From: Massariosphaeria phaeospora
Lineage: Eukaryota; Ascomycota; Dothideomycetes; Pleosporales
Direction of reading: 5' to 3'
Length of the DNA: 64,000 nucleotides
Assembly: GCA_011032825.1 (NCBI GenBank)
Contig: JAADJZ010000018.1
Location: 186,001 to 250,000, forward strand
Notes under the pieces: generated by a model
The model's input: the letters and a program-made list of their open reading frames with translations, nothing else
Database searches by the model: none
Told to the model about the DNA's origin: nothing
Shown here: one piece after another, positions 1 through 12,690 of the stretch
Layout of the letters: each line of letters begins with the position of its first letter
Numbering within the stretch: the stretch's first letter is position 1
Made by a program: the position numbers and the translations under genes

Positions 1-2865
1 CAACTTCTTAGAGTACTAGCGAGATGGTGGATTGATGCTCTGGTGTCTCTTGCAAATGTGACCCGACGTAAAGATAGTATGACTGAGTAGTTAGATCTGA
101 AGATGTCCAGCTGAAGATGTCCAGGCAAAGGACTCCAGCTGACGCTCTGAGTAAACTGTATCTTATCAAGCCGGAGCGTAATGATACATGGCGGAAATGT
201 GAAAATACGTAGAGACTTGAGGTGTGACTAGAGCATCATTGGCCAGAAATTAGCACAATCCAGATTGAAAGACAAAGAAGACCAATTTCAAGAACACTGG
301 TAACGGTTCAACGCAAAGAATCCGTATCAGACCTTCAGAAGTGTCCGAGATGTCTTCACCGCCGCTAGAGCAAGGACACATATGCAGCCAAGATAAGGCC
401 TGGGATATTGACTTACACATAGTAATGATGAATATGAATCATGTGCAATCAGGAACCATGAAGCCAAACGGAGAAATTGAAAATAGTCTCCGCATCACGC
501 ATTAGGCGAGCATTTCCATGTGCATGAAAAGAATCCTAGAGTGAAAAGGCGGTGGGAAACGAAATATCTGCGCGGACCCAGCAGCATGGCATCCAGTGAG
601 CGATCGGTGAGCAAGAAAAATGAATGTTTGCGGTGCTATCGGCACGCAGAAATTGAATCCGTTTGTGGGAGGTGCGGTAACTTCTTGTGCCAGTGGTCCC
701 ATCGAGGTACATGAGCGGATGTATGTATTGGCGCTCTCGTAAAGCAATATACGGATCCGCACCAACAAACGAGCGTCGATTCCTTCCGGCGTGCGTTGTC
801 CTGAGAGTGGCGCTGGCTTTCCTGCATTAGTTCCTGCAAGAACTCATTTCCGAAAGAAAGCCTCTTTCTACACTCTCCCATGCTCCGAGCCGTAAGTGGT
901 ATCCTAACACGACTCTAACAAGGTTAACGGTATCTCTTCCACCTCTATACAGTCGTGCGATACGCAGTTCGACAAGGTGTGCTCATGGTTGGACTCGGAA
1001 CGAATTCATCACGATGGTGGCATCTGCATCGTTGAAGCGTCTGTACTCCCCGCAGCTGTTTGATTGAAGTCGAGGTACCACGTACGAAGGATGCCGCTGC
1101 GTTGTCATTGGATTCGCTAACGCTGCAGGCGGCACGCGATGGTGTTGTGACGGGCCTCCAACACAGTCTGCCTGCATCCTGTCGTGTCGGGGCTCCGGGT
1201 GGGCGAATGCTGCATGCAGTCGATGTTGCCTCCGCAGCGTCTTGTGCATTTCTCGCCGCCACACGATGCGGCGCGAAGTTGATGGCTGCACAGCACCAGA
1301 CCGGGACAGACGATGACGGAGCGACGAGGACTGGGCATGCCGGGCACGGTGGTGGCACCAGTCCGGCGCACGAGCGCAGAGCTGCTGGCTTGCGGGAGCG
1401 GGAGATGACGGGCATAAGGTTCTGGGAAAGGGTCTATGTCTCTTCTGTTTCCGACCGCGTGCGTCCGGCTTCGCAGCAGGTCGGAGGGCCTAGACAGGTC
1501 CCGGCGGGGCTCCACAAAGCGACAGATGTTGGCGCTGTCAGCCATCGCTGGCGGAGGAGGTTGTGCTCATTATTGTGTTTGAATGGCGCCGCAACAGGTG
1601 CGGCGTGTGCGGCGTTGGTTGGAACGCAGCTGGAGGAGAGTGGGAGAGAGTGCTAGGTGGTACGGGGCCGTCCCACGCACGGCCTCAGGCCCTCACAGGC
1701 CCAGCGCCATCGGCTTCCGCTACGACCTGCACCTGTGCGCCATCGTGGCATCGACACTGGGACCGGGGCCGCAAAACCACGCAGCCGCTCCGCTGTTGGT
1801 GTGTGTTTCCCTTGATCGGTGGGCCAGGCGGCCAAGCCAGGGTGGAGGCGGGCGGCGAGCTGGGAAACGGGCAGTGGGCGGGCAGATGGGTGGACGTCCC
1901 GACTCCTGAAGGCTTGAGGTCGTGGACGGCGTGCAGCAACGAGCATGGGGAAAGCACCTGCCAGAATCGAGTGACGGCTGCTTTCGGCAAAACGGTGCCT
2001 CTCCTCCGGGACATGGCATGACGGCGGAGGGGTCGACGATAATGTGCCGCCTTCGTCTTGTCAGCCTACTCCAACGAGTCTACCGCCGTGAATAGATGGC
2101 ATCTAACGCCGGGGCGGAGCGCGACTAGCAGACGCCGTCGCTCGTGCGGGGTGGTGGAGGCATGGTTCGTGGTTCGCGCTACCTACACGTAACACGAAAT
2201 CGCCGGGGCCCGTGCACGCTGAGGTGAACACTAGCCATGGCAATAGTCCACCTGGACGATGGACCCAGTGATTATGCTGCACCGAGTCGACAAAGAGCAG
2301 AAAGAGTCCGGCGACCTGTGCTTCTGACGTCTGAACTAACTTGTGTGCTGCCACTCCGTCATAAGCACGGCATTGTGGACTGCAAGCGCGGCAGTCCACT
2401 GTTGCACGCAGCACGCAGCACGCAGCACATGGATGGGACGCCGGACGAGGTGGAGGAATGTAATTACGGAGGGAATGCACTAGACTAGAGGCCACATCGA
2501 CTTTTGACGCGCCCGCCTTCGAGAACGCTGCTTTCGCAGCCAGAAATACCGTCACTATGACCTGTACGCCGTGTATCCGAGCCCGTCCTTTTTGGTGTCC
2601 ATGAGCCCTGAGCTACCACCACCCAGTGGTGCTCCCGCCCAGAAGAATGAGAAATCGTTACACTTTGACTCTATCATCCATCGTCGGTGGATCAGGGTAT
2701 GCGCGGGATCGTCGAACCTCTAATTATTGCGTCCTAGGGCGTGCCAAGCGCCACTCCTCAATCGGCCCGCGTCTGCTAGCCAGCGCCGAATCCTTGCTCT
2801 TGTCCCTTCGTGCTCTTAGTCTGTCGGTCGTTCTGTTGCGGCTTCTTCCATAACAACAATACACT
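1..2865. other. Left flank without a supported gene
   Basis: Only short, overlapping reading frames on both strands occur here. None has a family motif or an exon series I recognise. Small structures seen: a tandem pair of a 14-bp unit at 97-124, a short GCAGCAC-type tandem run near 2404-2430, and a perfect 9-bp inverted repeat with a 7-nt loop at 2375-2399. The last few hundred bases before 2866 are downstream of the glycosyltransferase on the minus strand. Confidence 0.6.
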
Positions 2866-4576
2866 TCAGCTGACGGCCGTCAGCATGACTATGGGGCCAC
2901 GCTCGCGGAGTGTGCGGCCCTGGGGTGGCGGTGTTATTGGCGCCATTGGGGGGATGGGCATCATTCTAAGATTATCATCCGCATCGGCGCCCTCGCGAGT
3001 GCCCCAGGTCGTCTGGAGAGTGTTAGTCAGGCCGGCCAGATGCAATTGCAACGACACTGAGCGGTCGCTCGGAGCCGCTGCGGGGCTGATCACGTACCTC
3101 TGTGACGGTAATGCAGCCATACAGCTTGATGAGATTGTGGAAATACCCAAAGCAGACCGAGACGGGCACGAACCGCACGTCGCCCGGGTTTCTTAACAAA
3201 TGCGGAACTAGCTTGACTGTCTTCGCGAACGCATAATGGCCGAGAAAGAGAGCCCACAGTAGTGTCCGCTGGCGCCGCTGCTCGAGCGCGTGGTCCGCCG
3301 TCGAGTTTGCATCCGCCGCGTAATAGCCCTCCTCAGATAGAGCGAAGAAGAAGCAGGCGACGAGCAGGCAGTCGAAGAGAAAGGCCCATTGCGTCAGGGT
3401 GGTCTGGAAGACGGCGTAGAGAGACCATGGGTAGTTCCTGTAGGCGCGGAGGGGTTAGCGAGATGCTCAGCGAATCAGACGGCGGCGGGGGCTGGAGGGG
3501 CTGGCGCCTTGGCATCTTGACGACACCGAAAACGACACCAGAACTATCCTCTCCCCACAGACTGGGATCGCTTGGCTACTTACGTCCACATGTGCAGCTC
3601 GCTCAGACTGGTCAGATTACTCCTCCAATTGCTGCGCACCCATCGCAGACACTGCCGCAGGTACTTGGAGTCGTCCTCCAGCGTCGTCTCGACTTCGCAC
3701 TCGCGGTGGTTCTGGATCTGCATCTTCCAGTCGTGAGAGAACAGCCAGCGCGTAATGAAATTGTCGTCGTCTGCATTGAGGAAGTGGTCGCTGCCCCACG
3801 TCTCGTGCGTGAAGCCATAGGTGAAGTTGTGGTCCTGCAGAATTTCTGATCGATACGCCACGGCTCGTCCCGACATGCACGGCAGTCCGCCGTCGATCCA
3901 GTTGCAGGCCGTGCAGTCGAAGTTCCGCCGTATCAGGTAGATGGCACCTAAGAACTCCCAGATGTTGCGGCGGTCTTTGCGGCGGAGCGTCTGGTTTGTG
4001 CCTACGCCGCCCACACGCGGGTCCTCGAAGGGCGCCAGAATCCATTTTGTGAACTTCTCGGGCAGCCACACGTCGTCGTCGAGCAGCAGCGTGATTTTGG
4101 TCTGGACCTCGGGAATGGCTCGCGAGAGCTGGCGACGCTTATTCGCCTGGCTCACCGAAAGCACCTGGATCCGCTTGGGCGAGCCCAGCTCCTCAACCAT
4201 CTGATATACGCGCTTGACTCGCGCATCTGGTGTCACGAGCAGGAGCTCCTTGGGCTCGAGACGGTAGGCCGTCTGGACGGTCTCTTTCAGCTGCTGGATA
4301 TCCTCGGCCACAGTCGGAATAATAACGGTCATGTCCTGGGCCGTGACGGTGGGCTCGTCGGGTGGCTGTATGGGTGCATACAGCCAGTTCGCAGCCAGGT
4401 TGACCCAAAGTCGGACATAGCGGAAAGTACTAGAGCGGCCAGTCAGCAGCAGCACACACGAAACGGCAGCAAGCAGGCGTTGGCGTTGCTGCCGGGGCGC
4501 TGGGGACGTACAAAAGAGCGACAAAAATATAGAACCAACTCCAATTGGGGAATAGGGAAAAGGGAAACGGAAGCAT
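2866..4576 (-). CDS. Membrane glycosyltransferase family 2 (polysaccharide synthase-like)
   Basis: Model: complement(join(2866..3012,3098..3437,3584..4429,4512..4576)), 465 aa. The first intron (4430..4511) has GTACGT, CTGAC and TAG signals and joins the N-terminal hydrophobic segment to FRYVRLWVN, as fungal CPS1-like GT2 proteins have it. The donor domain starts at TVIIPT (about residue 56). A DDD metal/nucleotide motif lies at about 139-141, an acidic DADDDNF segment further on, and the QxxRW-type motif (QCLRW) at about 280. Exons 3-4 code for C-terminal membrane segments and the family tail WGTREGAD. Known for the family: processive or single transfer of sugar from a nucleotide sugar at a membrane. 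The substrate here is not known. The start codon is chosen by frame and family fit; a longer in-frame N-terminus is possible but looks low-complexity. Confidence 0.85.
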
Positions 4577-7500
4577 GGCAGGACGCAACGAACGGGACAG
4601 GAAAGGTGAACTAGGAGCAACGAGGACGACGATCACATCGATGGAGGGAGGAGCCGGATGCTTCCCCGGTGGGGAGGACGACGGACTAAATAGTGGACAA
4701 GCCACATGCCTCCCGGCGCGCTGCAGGACATTGTCTTAGCAGGAGTTCGGGGTACCTCTGGGTGGCCGCTGCTGGAGCAGTGGGTAGTAGTTGCATAGTT
4801 GCAAAAATCCAGAAAGAGGCGACCGGGGGGTGCCCGCCCGTTCGGCATTAGCGCAGCGACGCACTTATGCGAGTATTCCCCAACGGCCTGTCCAGGGATC
4901 GCTGCAGCGGGCGCTCGAGCTGGCGGCCAGCCTCGATGCTCCATGCTCGTGCTCATGCTCGTTATTGCTGGCTGCTCGCGGTGCGGTGGTGCAGCCGCGC
5001 TGCTCGAGGCGCCGCCCGCGGACCGTGGGCAGTGGCAGACAGCGGGCAGTGGGCAGTGGGCACGAGGCAGGCACGAGACAGCGCCGCCAGAGCCCGCCCG
5101 CGAGCTCAGCAAGAGGCACCGCGCCGTTGCGCCCGCCCATTCGCCCCTCCGCCGCCGCTGCCTCCGCTGCCGCCAGCAAGCCGCGCGCTCCTTCTCCGTC
5201 ACACCCAACCCACGACGCCTCCCACAGCGCCCACTCCTCCTCCTCCTCCTCCTCCTCCTCACGAGACGGGGCTGATCGATGATTGCTCGAGAACCCCAAT
5301 ATCGCAGCACCCCCGCTTGGCGCACTTTCGCGCCAAATCCGCATCCGCTGCAGGCGTGCTTCGGTCGGCAGGCGGCCCCGTTGACGCCATGCCACCGATC
5401 TGGCGCCCTGGCTGCTATCATCTGGCGCCCTCCCGGCTAAACGATCGCTGCGACGTCCAACATGGCCTCCAATGGAGCTGCCGCAGGTAGCTGCGATTTG
5501 TCCGAAACGCTGGCCAACGGGAAAATTTATTGCTCGCGTTGATTGCGTGCGTCTGGCTAAGCGGTAGTAGGTACCCGAAGCCTCACACCCGTGCCACTCC
5601 CACGCCAACCGCCCAAGCCGGCCTGAGCCCTCTGCGAGCTTGCTTTGCCAGCTGCAGCCGCGAGCCTGTGTCCGGCCTGCGCGCTGGAGCCCGCGGCGCG
5701 AAGCCCTCCAGACGTGGTGGCCGAAAATCAATATCGACGGCCGCACGGCGGCCAACAAGACGTGAGGTACCTGGCATCGGCTGAAGACGACAGGGTCCCA
5801 TCTGCCAGACTCCTAATTCAAGCAACATGTTGTATGCATGCCGCACCTCCCCTGGAGCTGCATACAAAGGCTCGGCTGCGGGCGGACGCGGGACCCCTTC
5901 CCACTGGTCAATCTGGCTGGAAAAATTAAAGAGCTGTGGGTGTGCAGGCGCTGGCCCCAAATGCGAGCCATCAGAAAGGCTTGCCGCAATTATGTGCTGC
6001 ACACTGAGCTCCGTTGCATGGCTTCCCTTTCCATATTCCTTGGAGCGGACCCTCGTACGCACGTCGGGATTGACCTGTTCGAAGCACTGTGTGTGGCAGA
6101 TACTTCAGATTGTCATGGTTAATCTTTGCACCAGCTGTCCGCGGTTGTTTGCCAATCCCCCGACGTCGGCACACGGCTGCGTAGATTCACTACCTAACAC
6201 AAAAGACGCAATAAAAAACGGCTATTCTGGTCGTCTTTGCAAACAGAGGTGGTCGGAGCAGAAGACATGTCTCTGGGGGGTTCTTTTCTTCAAGTCTCGA
6301 GCCAGGTCAAGACATGTCGTCTGGAAGATCATGCTGTGCTTGCGTCATTACCAAGGAACACGGTTCCTAGGTTCTGGCATGTCACTTGCATACAACGGCT
6401 TCCTTTGCCGCTTCCGCGATCGAAGCCAGTGCGCATCGGGAAATACGTGAGAATTGTGCAACAGAGGCACGTTTCTCTGCGCCTAGCCCCGAAAGCACAC
6501 CCACACGGCTTCTACTCGGGCCGGCGACCTCAGAGCCTCAGGAAACCCTTTACAAATACATTAGCGGGGCCGTCCTCCCGCTCAGACCCTTCTCTGGTTT
6601 TCCAGTCCCAACTCGTGATCTCGCCTCCAAGCTTCCCTCCGTGCCTCCCTCCCTGACAGCGGCAGATCGCCATGACCCGGTGCCCCGCAATACCGCATCC
6701 GAAGTTACTCGTCCAAGGCGCCCATGGATTTCAGAAAAAAGGCCTATTGGACCCAGAGGCATGACAACAGGACACCCAGCACTCGAGGTTGGTTGTCAGG
6801 CACAATGAGGCGAAGTCAAGCCATGAGCCGGTTCCGCAACTGTGGCGTCTCGTCAATCCGGCGGCATGCATCGTTCCAGATGCAAGGTGCAAGGGTCCCT
6901 AATATGGAAGCATCTCGAGTGACATTCGTCTGGGACCCTTTCCAAGTAGCGGGCTTCCCTCCTCTTGGACCGGACTGAAAATTTTCAAAAGAACCTGCAA
7001 TCTCTTACCACAACCGTCTCATGGTCGACACCCTTTATTAACCGGTCAAATCAGTCTCGAGCTCTGACATTGTTTGTGCTCATTGCTCTCCTCTTATGGC
7101 ACAGCACGCCGAAGACCAGATAAGGGTACTGCAGCTTTTGAACATGTAGCGGCTAATTAAGTACGCATGATGCAGACAATAATTTTTTCGAAAGGCCAGA
7201 TGTAAAGAAGAAGGAGCATACAGGAGAAAACATATGGACGAAGCGACTTGACGGTGGTTAAGAGGAATAGCGGTGGTGTGGGTGGAAGGTGACAGTGGTT
7301 ACATAACTTTTACAGGGCCGTCGAGCCAGGTCTTTCTAAATGGCGACCAACAACGACGTAACTTTTATCCACGCAAGCTTGACGCCAGTTGCTGGGTAAG
7401 ATACGGTTACATACTGGACAGCATCCGCATGTGCGGTACCAGCATAGAATCGGCTGTTGCCGCGATGAAGTCCACGAGATTTTCTGGTACTTGTGCATGG

Positions 7501-10500
7501 GCTGGAGGGTATAGGGTATTAGAAACTTCGCTATGTTTCCTCCTGCAAATGCGACCCCACCACACCAACCTCCAAGTGTTCCATCAAGCCATGGTATGAT
7601 CCGCGCGCGACAAACGAATTTCATCGACTGAGAGATATCACACGCCGGAAGGCGGACATATGGAGAATCAGTGGGTCCTCGAGTCACTCGGCCCCGGCCG
7701 TGCAACCGTTAATGCCAACGAGGGCAGTTGTGTAGTCGTCGAGGCGATCGGTCGATGTTGTTGTCACCAAGCCTCATCAGGCGTGAGATTGAGAGAAGAC
7801 GTGACTTCGACCGAAGAGACTTATCGCACCAACATATCCCAGTATATGTTTTGAGAACCTCGTCTGTTCAAGTCAGCATGAGCTTTGCATTCTGTTTGCA
7901 TCCCGCTCTCAATGAGTTGGTCACTTCCTCACAGGAGGACCCTCAGATTCGAAGACGATCGAGAGACGGGTCCAACAGCAAGCAGCTTATTTTCCATCTA
8001 CAAGAGAATCCCGAAATCTCTTCAGTGTCTCAAATGTCGCCCTCGAGGTCTGCCTTGCGCCTTTTAGCATTTTCGCAGCATTCCGCAACCCCGTGTGGTT
8101 TGGGCTCTTTCAATCCGATCGAGTGTGCCAAATTCTGGCCCTGAATGAACCGATGCGAGTGAAAGACGAATGAGGGCTTTTTGAAGGATATCTGGATACA
8201 CTCGTCGACTCAAGAGTGGAGTGGTCGAGGTTGGTGGTGTTCGTGGACAACAGCAGTCGGCAAGGAAACGGGTCACGCCAACTTAGCGCCCACGGTACCA
8301 AGCGCCCATCTAGCTGTAACTAGACCAGTGTGATCGCCCGTCATATCGGATGTCAGTCGCACGCAACTTTGCGCGTTGCTTGCCCGAGCTCCTGCGTCAC
8401 CAACAATCAATCAAGCAACGTCTTGCTGATAACACGACCTTGTTGGTCATGGTGGGTAATCTTCTGGCCCCACCGAGCTAAGGAGCGCGGACAAGGGGGT
8501 CTCCCAGGTGGCTTTGGAGCCAGGCCAGACGACCCCGGCCCTCGTCCCCAGCGTACGGTAGCCACTCCGCTGTTCTCGCTGACATTACCACATAGGACCG
8601 GCGCCATGGCTGAATCGAGAGAACTGACCAGGTGTTCCTCCCCCACAATATCGCGGGACCAGGAATCGCCAAGCTGCTGGGCTGTGAAAGCCACGGCATG
8701 TGCCCGCTCAACACGGGGTATGACACATCGTGCTACCCGCAGCTCACGAGCGCATCTACGCAGAGCCTGAGACCTTCCATTGTCGACGAGGCTAGGCTTT
8801 GGTCACATCTATCGTGTCGAATTTTGTCGCGATTAAGGATCATTTGTCCATATGGAACGAGTCTCAAGGGGCAGCCATTATCACTGGGGACTACGCGCAC
8901 CGTTAGGTCGGCTGTAGCTCTCGAAACGACATCGGCCTTTGTGACCCTGGTCTATTGAATGGTTCATTCATTACCTATGTCTACGTATTGCGCTGAACGG
9001 TGAGATTCTTTCTCTCGCCGTGCATGCTCGCTTTGCCGGCGGAAGAAGAATGAGCTTCCGTATCCAATTTCTCTGTTCAGCCGCGTCGATCGACGCCGCA
9101 GCTCGAGCTTCTGCACTTTAACCTGGTGCCGTCGAACGCGCAGTCGGGAAATCTGCATCATCAGCTTGCATGACTGCGTAAGCTTGGTAACTACTTTCGC
9201 ATCTTCGAGCCGACTTCTCCATGGGCTAAGGTAGGCAAACTCACCACGTCACATTGACCGCAACCTACATTAGTGTCTATGGAATCGCGCTAGAGGACTG
9301 GACAGTCTAACACACGGAACGATATAGATGTCGTGTGAAGCGGCCACTAGGTCACGGTGGCTTTCTTGACCAGTACCTACTTCCCAGAAACCTGTTAATG
9401 AGTACCTGCTTCCATACGCAAAGCCGCCAACAGGTAGATCGTCGAGTCGCTGGTTAACATTAATCGTGAGTTCCGGGCAGTAGCATTTTCGTCACTACAG
9501 AATCGCGTCCTGCAGAAGGTCCCGTCCTCTTGTCTCCGTTTGGTCATTCTAGCGTGGCCCAGAGGCTGTACCAAGCGCTCATACCTTCTTACAACCGCAT
9601 TACAATCTGTTCGATGCTAGCATCCCATAAAGAAGCCTCTTTCCTGATCTATGCACATCTTTGTTCAAGGGCGACCAATGCACTAAGGCAGACCTTGAAT
9701 TACCAGTATGCACGTACTATCGACGAGCATTAGCTGCGCCACTCTGCCCCAGCTCATAATCACGACGGCCGCTTGTCAAAAACATATCTTTTACCACTCT
9801 CGTTGAGTTGTCCCATTTCCGAGGTGCCTTGCATGTCGATGACATTGCTTGCCGATACACCGAATCCACTGGTCATCAACTACGTTAAGGACAAGACGGC
9901 AGACTTGCAAGATATGGTGCAACTGTATGTATTCATATACCTTGTAGCTTATCTCAACTGCTAACACCGTTGCCGAGCATTGTTGGGAATTCGCGCTGAA
10001 CGAGTTCTGCGCCAATACCGAATCCACCTATTGCATGCGTCATCGCATGCATGTCATAAACGATTCCATGTACCCAGAACTTAGCGCTCACTCATGATGT
10101 CCTTCCTTCCTTTTCAACAGTTCACTTTAACCGCGCCGAGAGCGAGTCAATTAAGAGTTGAGGGCGTACAAAACCACAGGCTTAACCCACTCGTGTACAA
10201 GAAAAGTCGATGAGAGGCAGTGAATTTTTGTCCACTGGCGCAGACTTGGAACCGACCCCTCCACCACACCTACATGCGAGTTGAGCCGGCTCATGCATCC
10301 GAAGCTTTTTCTGCGGCCATCGCAAGGAATGATATCAGGTTACTTTCCTGTGGTGTAAGTTTCACAACCGAAAGTGGCTGCATCGCCCAGTCCACCCCAC
10401 TTGGCGGCAGCACTATGGCACGACACGATGGAGTAGTGAAGTTCACGCTGTTGCTCTTACGGACACACAATTAACGGTACAGTATATGTGCGCCCGAAAG

Positions 10501-10969
10501 CCGGAGCCATACAATTATGGTCGTCTTTTGATTCTCTAACCAAGAACCGATAGCATCCTCAACGACGGCCTGTACTCAATGCTCGTGAAAGTAGTTTCTT
10601 ATCGCCAACTCACTATTGGATCGGCTACATGAGCCAGAAGTAATTGTGGGCTGCATACCGTAAACTGCGGGGTGGAGTTTAAATGCTTCATTATTGTATG
10701 GTACTCATAGCAGGCAGGATACCCAGGGCTCCACGTCTCAACCGGAAGCAACACACTAGGTGCACGCTGCTCGAGCTCTCCAAACTGATTGATCACGCCA
10801 ACTTTATGCCTCACGAGAACAAGATAAATCTGATAACTCGCCTGTCCTCTTTCTTTCTCGAATGTCATGAACGACTTCCAGCACCGTCGATCCACCAGCA
10901 GTGTCTCCTCGTCTTTCAGCCTTTCCGTTGGGTGGGCGATTCACGCGCCACTTGGTAGCAGTTTTCCTA
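4577..10969. other. Gene-poor intergenic region
   Basis: About 6.4 kb with no supported gene. The part at 4.6-5.8 kb is GC-rich, with long but compositionally biased frames on both strands (Arg/Ala/Pro-rich); it is probably the promoter region of the glycosyltransferase. A (CTC)n microsatellite lies at about 5235-5260. From 6 to 10.9 kb there are only short, motif-free frames. The right end leads directly into the glutathione reductase relic. Confidence 0.55.
5235..5260. repeat. (CTC)n trinucleotide microsatellite
   Basis: A near-perfect run of CTC/TCC units in a GC-rich noncoding stretch. It explains the poly-Ser, poly-Leu and poly-Glu runs in overlapping frames here, which are not real proteins. 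Confidence 0.9.
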
Positions 10970-12690
10970 TCAATGGAGCCTAGCATGAAATCGTATGGCT
11001 GCATTGTAAGCAGAGGCGAAAGTGGAGAAGCTCGTGGAGCAGCAGGATCGCGTGTGAACCTGGATGAGCTTGGGCGCGCCAATGTCGTGCAGCATCATAT
11101 GCACTGGCAGGAATATCTCCAAGGGTAAAGTGACATTGGCGCATTATCACATGGCAATGCTGATTGACTCAAGAAACCACTTTGCGTCTGTGCATAGACG
11201 CTGAAACTAACACAATTACTTCTATTGTATCCCCGAAGACGCCATAAATACTTTCGGTAACTCGAGAAACAATCGGGCGAATCCGTATTGAGATTGCATG
11301 ATCCCTATGAGCGCTCCTGGGCTAGAAAAGCTATCAACCTAGTCCAGGAGACCGCAGCCTGTCAGGGGCCGAACGAGATATACGTCGATCTGCGACACGG
11401 TTCAGACAAATCAAGCTTCTCCACAAAACACACTCTCATCGCCACCGGTAGTTACCCAATTGTAACCCAGGAAGTTGACGTGGCCGACCACGGTATAATC
11501 AGCGACGGGTTTTCAGCGTCCAGCATAGACCCAGGACATATTGATCGTTGGGCGGGACCAAATCGCTGTCGAACTTGTAGAAGTTTCGAATGCCATTGGT
11601 GTAGAGTGCATACGTTCCTCCGCGGAGAGTCCTTATGCGGATATTCGATCCCATGACCCAGGAAACCTTTACCAGAGGATACACCAGGATCATCCTCCCC
11701 GAAAATCGCAAGGAATTCGAGAAGATCGAGAGACTTGGCCGATCGCCTGCATCCGTGTCGGGTAGAGAGGCTCAGAAGAAGCGCACGAACCATCCGTCCC
11801 CGCACAAAGAGCTGCTTATCACTGCCCAGAATAGCTAAAATGGATGACTTGCATGTCTCTGGCACCGGGGACTCGACTGAGTGGTCAGGCCACGTTGTTG
11901 CAACCCAATTCTAGATTCGCAAGCGGGAAGACACCTATACGCTTGGCGACGTGACTGGACGAGACTTCACCCCAGGTAACACAAACACGCGGTTGAAGGA
12001 CGCATGCTTATTTCCGTAGTACCAATTACTGCAGGCAGATATTTGGGCGGCCGGCTGTTTGGACACCCCAGATCGAGTCATCGCGACTGTCCTACGAGAT
12101 TATCGCTACCATCGTCTTCAACCACCCTGAAGTTGGTGTCATTGGATTGAGTGAGCCACAGGCTGAGGAACATCCAGCGTACAACATCCCAAGATAAGGT
12201 AGTGCAACATTCCCGCACGTTCCTGCAAGTTCCTGCACAACACCGGGAGGTGTTCATCGCCTCCTGCGAGTAACGGGATTGGCGATAATGCGGCCACCAC
12301 ATACGTGCATGCTGGACGCACGTGCATATCCGATCCGGGGCGCTAGAAGCCCATTCGCGGACCTGGACGTCGAAGGTTCTGACTAAGTGCAGATTGACCA
12401 GACTAGAATTCACGTTCGTGTACTTGGAGGTATCCCAGCCCCAGTCGAAGACACAATCAAGAATCTCACCCCCAGTTGTTGTCCATTGTCCAAATCCCTC
12501 CCTCTCTAGAATGTTATATACTAACTACTCCCAGACACAAAACCGTATGCGCAGGTCCTGAGAACAGATATATTGGCCTCCGCGTTCTAGGTGGGGACTC
12601 AGGTGCAATGCTGCAGTGCTCGCTATCGAAGTAGCAGCTACCAGATCCGATTTAGAGCACCGCATCGACATGCTCCCCTCTCGCGCAATG
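10970..12690 (+). pseudogene. Decayed glutathione reductase (class I pyridine nucleotide disulfide oxidoreductase) relic
   Basis: Fragments in family order but in changing frames. There is an FAD-binding N-terminus like SYGCIVSRGESG (about 10988), a body segment ending KHTLIATGSYP (to about 11460), IAVELVEVSNAIGVE (about 11562-11606, another frame), FDPMTQETFTRGY (about 11644-11682, a third frame), the dimer-domain block IVFNHPEVGVIGLSEPQA (about 12111-12164), and GPENRYIGLRVLGGDSGAML (about 12554-12613). Stops and frameshifts separate them. The redox-active CVNVGC block is not recognisable. No simple set of introns restores one frame. An intact enzyme would reduce GSSG with NADPH. I infer an old duplicate or a gene replaced elsewhere in the genome. 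Confidence 0.8.

Noticed and set aside
4633..5758. Long frames on both strands upstream of the glycosyltransferase
   Set aside because: Biased composition, poly-Glu/poly-Leu from the CTC microsatellite, no motif and no matching splice sites.
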